64,000 nt of DNA, taken from positions 53,158 through 117,157 of the forward strand of contig CAMIYC010000006.1 of NCBI GenBank assembly GCA_946402905.1. The letters run 5' to 3'. The position numbers and the translations under genes are program-made. The number at the start of each line of letters is the position of its first letter. Position 1 is the first letter of the stretch. This document shows positions 60,586 to 64,000 of this stretch, in pieces. The DNA comes from an uncultured Prevotellaceae bacterium (GTDB taxonomy: Bacteria; Bacteroidota; Bacteroidia; Bacteroidales; Bacteroidaceae). A model generated the notes under the pieces. That model ran no database searches. It was not told the DNA's origin and worked only from the letters and a program-made list of their open reading frames with translations.

Positions 60586-61581
60586 ATGTTCGATTGCGGA
60601 AAGATAGCCATCATCGGTGGAGGCAGTTGGGCCACGGCCATTGCCAAGATTGTAGTGGGTCACACCCACCACATTGGTTGGTATATGCGCCGTGACGACC
60701 GCATCGAGGACTTTCTGAAGCTGGGTCATAATCCTGCTTATCTCACCAGTGTACATTTCAACACTGATGAGATTTTCTTTTCGAGCGACATCAACAAGAT
60801 TGTGGATCAATACAAGACACTGGTATTTGTGACCCCCTCCCCCTATCTGAAGAACCATCTGAAGAAGCTCAAGACCCGCATCCGTGACAAATTCATCGTG
60901 ACCGCGATCAAGGGCATTGTTCCTGACGAGAATTTGGTCTGTTCGGAATACTTCCACCAGGTATACGACGTGCCCTATGACAATCTGGCCTGCATCGGAG
61001 GTCCGTCTCATGCAGAAGAAGTGGCCCTGGAGCGTCTGTCGTATCTGACCATAGGCTGTAGCGACAATGAGAAAGCTTTTGCCTTCACCGATCTTTTGTC
61101 GAGCAACTATATCAAGACCAAGACGAGCAGCGACGTGATCGGCATAGAATACTCCTCTGTGCTGAAAAACGTGTACGCCATTGCCGCGGGTATATGTAGT
61201 GGTCTGAAATACGGAGATAACTTTCAGGCTGTCCTCATGTCCAACGCCGTGCAAGAGATGTCCCGCTTTCTGACGGTGATCAGTCCTCTTGACCGCAGTG
61301 TATACGATTCAGTCTACCTGGGCGACCTTCTTGTGACGGGGTACTCCAACTTCTCTCGCAACCGTGTTTTCGGCACGATGATAGGCAAGGGATATAGTGT
61401 GAAAAGTGCTCAGATCGAGATGGAGATGATCGCCGAGGGCTATTTCGGCACGAAGTGCATGAAAGAGATCAACCGTCGTCTTCACGTCAACATGCCTATC
61501 CTCGACGCTGTGTACAACATCCTTTACGAACGTATCAGTCCGCAGATTGAGATCAAGCTGCTAACGGATAGTTTTAGGTGA
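60586..61581 (+). CDS. gpsA: Glycerol-3-phosphate dehydrogenase [NAD(P)+]
   Basis: Protein of 331 residues. 'IAIIGGGSWATAIAKIVVGH' is the dinucleotide-binding GxGxxA region, 'FVTPSPYLKNHLK' and 'VTAIKGIVPDENL' belong to the cofactor domain, and 'IGGPSHAEEVALER' with 'GIEYSSVLKNVYAIAAGICSGL' hold the catalytic Lys region. It makes sn-glycerol-3-phosphate for phospholipids. It lies 12 bases after lysS, an order common in Bacteroidetes. Confidence 0.95.
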   Translation: MFDCGKIAIIGGGSWATAIAKIVVGHTHHIGWYMRRDDRIEDFLKLGHNPAYLTSVHFNTDEIFFSSDINKIVDQYKTLVFVTPSPYLKNHLKKLKTRIRDKFIVTAIKGIVPDENLVCSEYFHQVYDVPYDNLACIGGPSHAEEVALERLSYLTIGCSDNEKAFAFTDLLSSNYIKTKTSSDVIGIEYSSVLKNVYAIAAGICSGLKYGDNFQAVLMSNAVQEMSRFLTVISPLDRSVYDSVYLGDLLVTGYSNFSRNRVFGTMIGKGYSVKSAQIEMEMIAEGYFGTKCMKEINRRLHVNMPILDAVYNILYERISPQIEIKLLTDSFR

Positions 61582-61656
61582 CGGCACGAGCGACAGGCCT
61601 ACTTTTCAGTTAAAAATTCAACAACTTAAAAACTCAATAACTTAAAAACTCAGATA

Positions 61657-63006
61657 ATGAAGAACATCAGTTTAGACATCAGCAAAGCCGCCCAGTTTTT
61701 GAATGAGGGTGCAGTGAAATCATACGAGTCATGTATCAAAGCCGCTCAGACCTCTCTTGAGGAAGGCACCTGCCCAGGCAACGACTTCCTTGGCTGGCTT
61801 CATCTTCCTTCATCCATCACTCCCGAGTTTCTTGATGAAGTGCAAGAGACGGCCAATGTGCTTCGCTCCAACTGCGATGCCATCGTCGTGGCAGGCATCG
61901 GTGGCAGTTATCTCGGAGCCCGTGCTGTGATTGAAGCCCTTGGCAATTCCTTCTCCTGGCTTCTCAACGACCAGAAAAATCCAGTGATTCTCTTCGCCGG
62001 TAATAACATCGGTGAAGACTATCTGTCTGAACTGACCGAATACCTGAAAGGCAAGAAGTTTGGCGTGATCAACATCTCCAAGTCGGGCACCACCACGGAG
62101 ACTGCCCTCACCTTCCGTCTTCTGAAGAAGCAGTGTGAGGCTCAGCGCGGAAAAGCCGAGGCTCAGAAAGTGATTGTTGCCGTTACAGACGCTAAGCGTG
62201 GTGCAGCCCGCACTTGTGCAGACAAGGAAGGCTACAAGAGTTTCATCATTCCCGACAATGTAGGCGGTCGTTTCTCTGTGCTCACCCCAGTAGGTCTTCT
62301 TCCTATCGCCTGTGCCGGTTTCGACATCAAGTCGCTTGTGGCCGGTGCTGCCGAGATGGAGAAAGTATGTGGCCTTGACACTGCATTCGAAGACAATCCT
62401 GCCGCCCAGTATGCAGCTGTGCGTAACGGTCTTTATGCTTCAGGCAAGAAGATTGAGATCATGGTCAACTACCAGCCCAAGCTCCACTTCATCAGTGAAT
62501 GGTGGAAGCAACTCTTCGGTGAGAGCGAAGGCAAGGACAACAAAGGTATCTTCCCTGCCTCCTGTGACTTCACCACCGACTTACACTCTATGGGCCAGTG
62601 GATACAAGAAGGTGAGCGCACTATCTTTGAGACCGTGATCAGTGTTGAAGAGCCCAACAAGCACCTGCTCTTCCCTGAAGACGAGGAGAACCTTGACGGT
62701 CTGAACTTCCTTGCTGGCAAGCGTGTTGACGAGGTAAACAAGATGGCAGAGCTTGGCACACGCCTTGCCCACGTAGACGGTGGTGTACCCAACCTGCGCA
62801 TCTCCGTTCCGGTGCTCAACGAGTATTATATCGGACAGTTGATCTACTTCTTCGAAATTGCCTGTGGTATCAGCGGCAATGTGCTGGGTGTGAATCCTTT
62901 CAACCAGCCTGGTGTCGAGGCATACAAGAAGAACATGTTCGCACTGCTCGACAAGCCCGGCTACGAGGCAGAGAGCAAAGCCATCAAAGAGCGTCTGGCA
63001 CAATAA
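61657..63006 (+). CDS. pgi: Glucose-6-phosphate isomerase
   Basis: Enzyme of 449 residues of the shorter bacterial GPI type, with SIS domains. '[19 protein letters not shown]', '[20 protein letters not shown]', '[20 protein letters not shown]' and '[20 protein letters not shown]' are the phosphate-binding and active-site segments; the last has the catalytic Glu. It interconverts glucose-6-P and fructose-6-P. The leader has short repeats of AACTTAAAAACTCA at 61620-61652. Confidence 0.96.
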   Translation: MKNISLDISKAAQFLNEGAVKSYESCIKAAQTSLEEGTCPGNDFLGWLHLPSSITPEFLDEVQETANVLRSNCDAIVVAGIGGSYLGARAVIEALGNSFSWLLNDQKNPVILFAGNNIGEDYLSELTEYLKGKKFGVINISKSGTTTETALTFRLLKKQCEAQRGKAEAQKVIVAVTDAKRGAARTCADKEGYKSFIIPDNVGGRFSVLTPVGLLPIACAGFDIKSLVAGAAEMEKVCGLDTAFEDNPAAQYAAVRNGLYASGKKIEIMVNYQPKLHFISEWWKQLFGESEGKDNKGIFPASCDFTTDLHSMGQWIQEGERTIFETVISVEEPNKHLLFPEDEENLDGLNFLAGKRVDEVNKMAELGTRLAHVDGGVPNLRISVPVLNEYYIGQLIYFFEIACGISGNVLGVNPFNQPGVEAYKKNMFALLDKPGYEAESKAIKERLAQ

Positions 63007-63007
63007 G

Positions 63008-63760
63008 ATGACCATAGACAGCGCTATTCTCACATACCTTCAGAAGCATGGCCTTGAGAGGATGTCTCTCAAAGCCGTGCTTTTTGACATGGACGGTGTG
63101 CTCTATGACTCGATGGGTCATCATGCCATTGCGTGGCATGAGTCGATGAAGACCTTTGGCATCAACATGCCCTATAGTGATGCCTACCGTTACGAGGGGA
63201 TGCGTGGTGTGGAGACCATCCGCCTGATGGCGCGCTCCCAGCTGCATCAGGATCTGACTCAGGAAGAGGCACAAAAGATGTATGACGTGAAGTCATCCTA
63301 TTTTGCCTCTCTCGGTGAGGCCGCGAAGATGGAAGGAGTGGAAGACCTGATGCATCAGATCAAAGATTGCGGCCTGCGCATCGGTATTGTGACTGGCAGC
63401 GGTCAGCATTCTTTACTCAATAAGCTGCATCATTCGTTTCCCGGTTTGCTTCGCAAAGAATATATAGTGACGAGTTATGACGTAAGCCGTGGCAAGCCCG
63501 CCCCTGACCCATATCTGATGGGACTGGAAAAATGCGGTGTTCAAGCACATGAAGCCATTGTCGTGGAGAATGCCCCTCTTGGTGTCCGTGCCGCCGTATC
63601 GGCAGGTATTTTCACTATTGCAGTGAATACAGGTCCGCTGCCCGACCATGTGCTCACCGACGAAGGCGCCAACCTCGTATTCAAGAAGATGACAGACCTC
63701 CGTGACCATTGGAAAGAGTTTTACAATTTACAATTAGGGTGTCAATTTGTTGTAGTATAG
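63008..63760 (+). CDS. HAD-superfamily phosphatase/phosphoglucomutase-like
   Basis: Protein of 250 residues starting one base after the pgi stop. 'KAVLFDMDGVLYDSMGHHAIAWHESM' is HAD motif I with the nucleophile Asp, 'IGIVTGSGQHSLL' motif II, 'DVSRGKPAPDPYLMGLEKCG' motif III with Lys and 'AIVVENAPLGVRAAVSAGI' motif IV. It resembles beta-phosphoglucomutase and sugar phosphatases. A MITE begins at 63736, so the last seven residues (GCQFVVV) and the stop come from the MITE. Confidence 0.88.
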   Translation: MTIDSAILTYLQKHGLERMSLKAVLFDMDGVLYDSMGHHAIAWHESMKTFGINMPYSDAYRYEGMRGVETIRLMARSQLHQDLTQEEAQKMYDVKSSYFASLGEAAKMEGVEDLMHQIKDCGLRIGIVTGSGQHSLLNKLHHSFPGLLRKEYIVTSYDVSRGKPAPDPYLMGLEKCGVQAHEAIVVENAPLGVRAAVSAGIFTIAVNTGPLPDHVLTDEGANLVFKKMTDLRDHWKEFYNLQLGCQFVVV

Positions 63761-63929
63761 ATGTCATGTGAATGTATCCTATGAATCATACACACTCCCC
63801 CTACCCTCCTAACTTAGAGGGGGAACCGCTTGCTGAGACACACTCCCCCTACCCCCCTCTAACTTAGAGGGGGAACTGATTACCACTGCAAATAGAGAGT
63901 GGATGTGCAAGAAACAAATTGGAAACCCT
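63736..63929. mobile_element. MITE-like element, copy 3 (194 bp)
   Basis: Ends are AGGGTGTCAATTTGTTG and, inverted, AGGGTTTCCAATTTGTTTC. Flanking 11-mers AATTTACAATT and GATTTACAATT agree at 10 of 11 positions, a likely target duplication. Two ACACTCCCCCT modules are present, separated by an AACCGCTTGCTGAG segment. It gives the end of the HAD gene upstream. Confidence 0.82.
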
Positions 63930-63947
63930 GATTTACAATTAACAAAT

Positions 63948-64000
63948 CAGCTCGGGCGGATTTGCAATCCGCCCGCATTGAGTATGAGCATTTGTAATGC
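63948..64000 (-). repeat. Interspersed palindrome, second copy (inverse orientation)
   Basis: On the - strand GCATTACAAATGCTCATA, then the palindrome GGGCGGATTGCAAATCCGCCC and GAGCTGA. It matches the copy at 11582-11645 with a compensated stem change (T-A to G-C). Confidence 0.65.

Overview
The window is a 64 kb chromosomal segment of a Bacteroidales bacterium, most probably a Prevotella-like member of the Prevotellaceae. The case rests on promoters of the Bacteroidetes type (TTTG, 19 bases, TAnnTTTG) at many starts, Bacteroidetes-type gene families (DUF5606, long NusB, LptD-like protein, CarboxypepD_reg/OMP beta-barrel protein, DUF4105/Lnb-like protein, GPI of about 450 residues), secreted proteins ending in Prevotella-style YDLQGR or dockerin-like tails, and a complete menaquinone operon. 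No rRNA, tRNA or CRISPR array was recognised.

Layout. (1) Bases 1-20824: the right part of an exopolysaccharide/O-antigen locus on the + strand. It holds eleven glycosyltransferases (GT2, GT4, GT32), an intact and a broken acyltransferase, a hexapeptide acetyltransferase, a LicD-like transferase, an EpsG-like polymerase, a Sec11-type S26 peptidase and an ABC exporter. Base composition jumps from gene to gene, so the locus looks assembled from several sources. An AAA ATPase sits among repeats inside it. (2) 21056-22300: a queuosine unit, yhhQ-queF, on the - strand behind what looks like a preQ1-I riboswitch. (3) 22300-24700: a repeat-rich island around a TlpA-like thioredoxin protein with a triplicated promoter region. 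(4) 24707-46013: mostly housekeeping genes: CaCA antiporter, fRMsr, an OadA/PycB-like carboxyltransferase with a biotinyl-like domain lacking its lysine motif, LptD, a CPA2 antiporter, PepT, nusB-yajC-ybbR-coaE-DUF5606, rplY-pth-hslR, an outer-membrane beta-barrel protein and aroB. (5) 46014-52240: an AT-rich insert with two copies of a module (large secreted protein plus a peptide of about 60 residues ending in KSVWDD), with an Lnb-like DUF4105 membrane protein between them. (6) 52235-58645: men genes on the - strand (hotdog thioesterase, menF, menD, menB, menC, menE). (7) 58840-63760: lysS, gpsA, pgi and a HAD phosphatase on the + strand.

Repeats are the second theme. I see a 184-303 bp MITE-like element with inverted ends and apparent 10-11 bp target duplications (three copies); a roughly 65 bp GCGAAAA-rich repeat ending in a hairpin whose stem changes in a pairing-preserving way (about ten copies); octamer arrays placed directly before start codons; a 110 bp palindromic element in two copies; a 43 bp GC-rich tandem array; and smaller families. 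The most system-like novelty is the pair of secreted-protein/KSVWDD-peptide modules. The best regulatory find is the riboswitch before yhhQ-queF.
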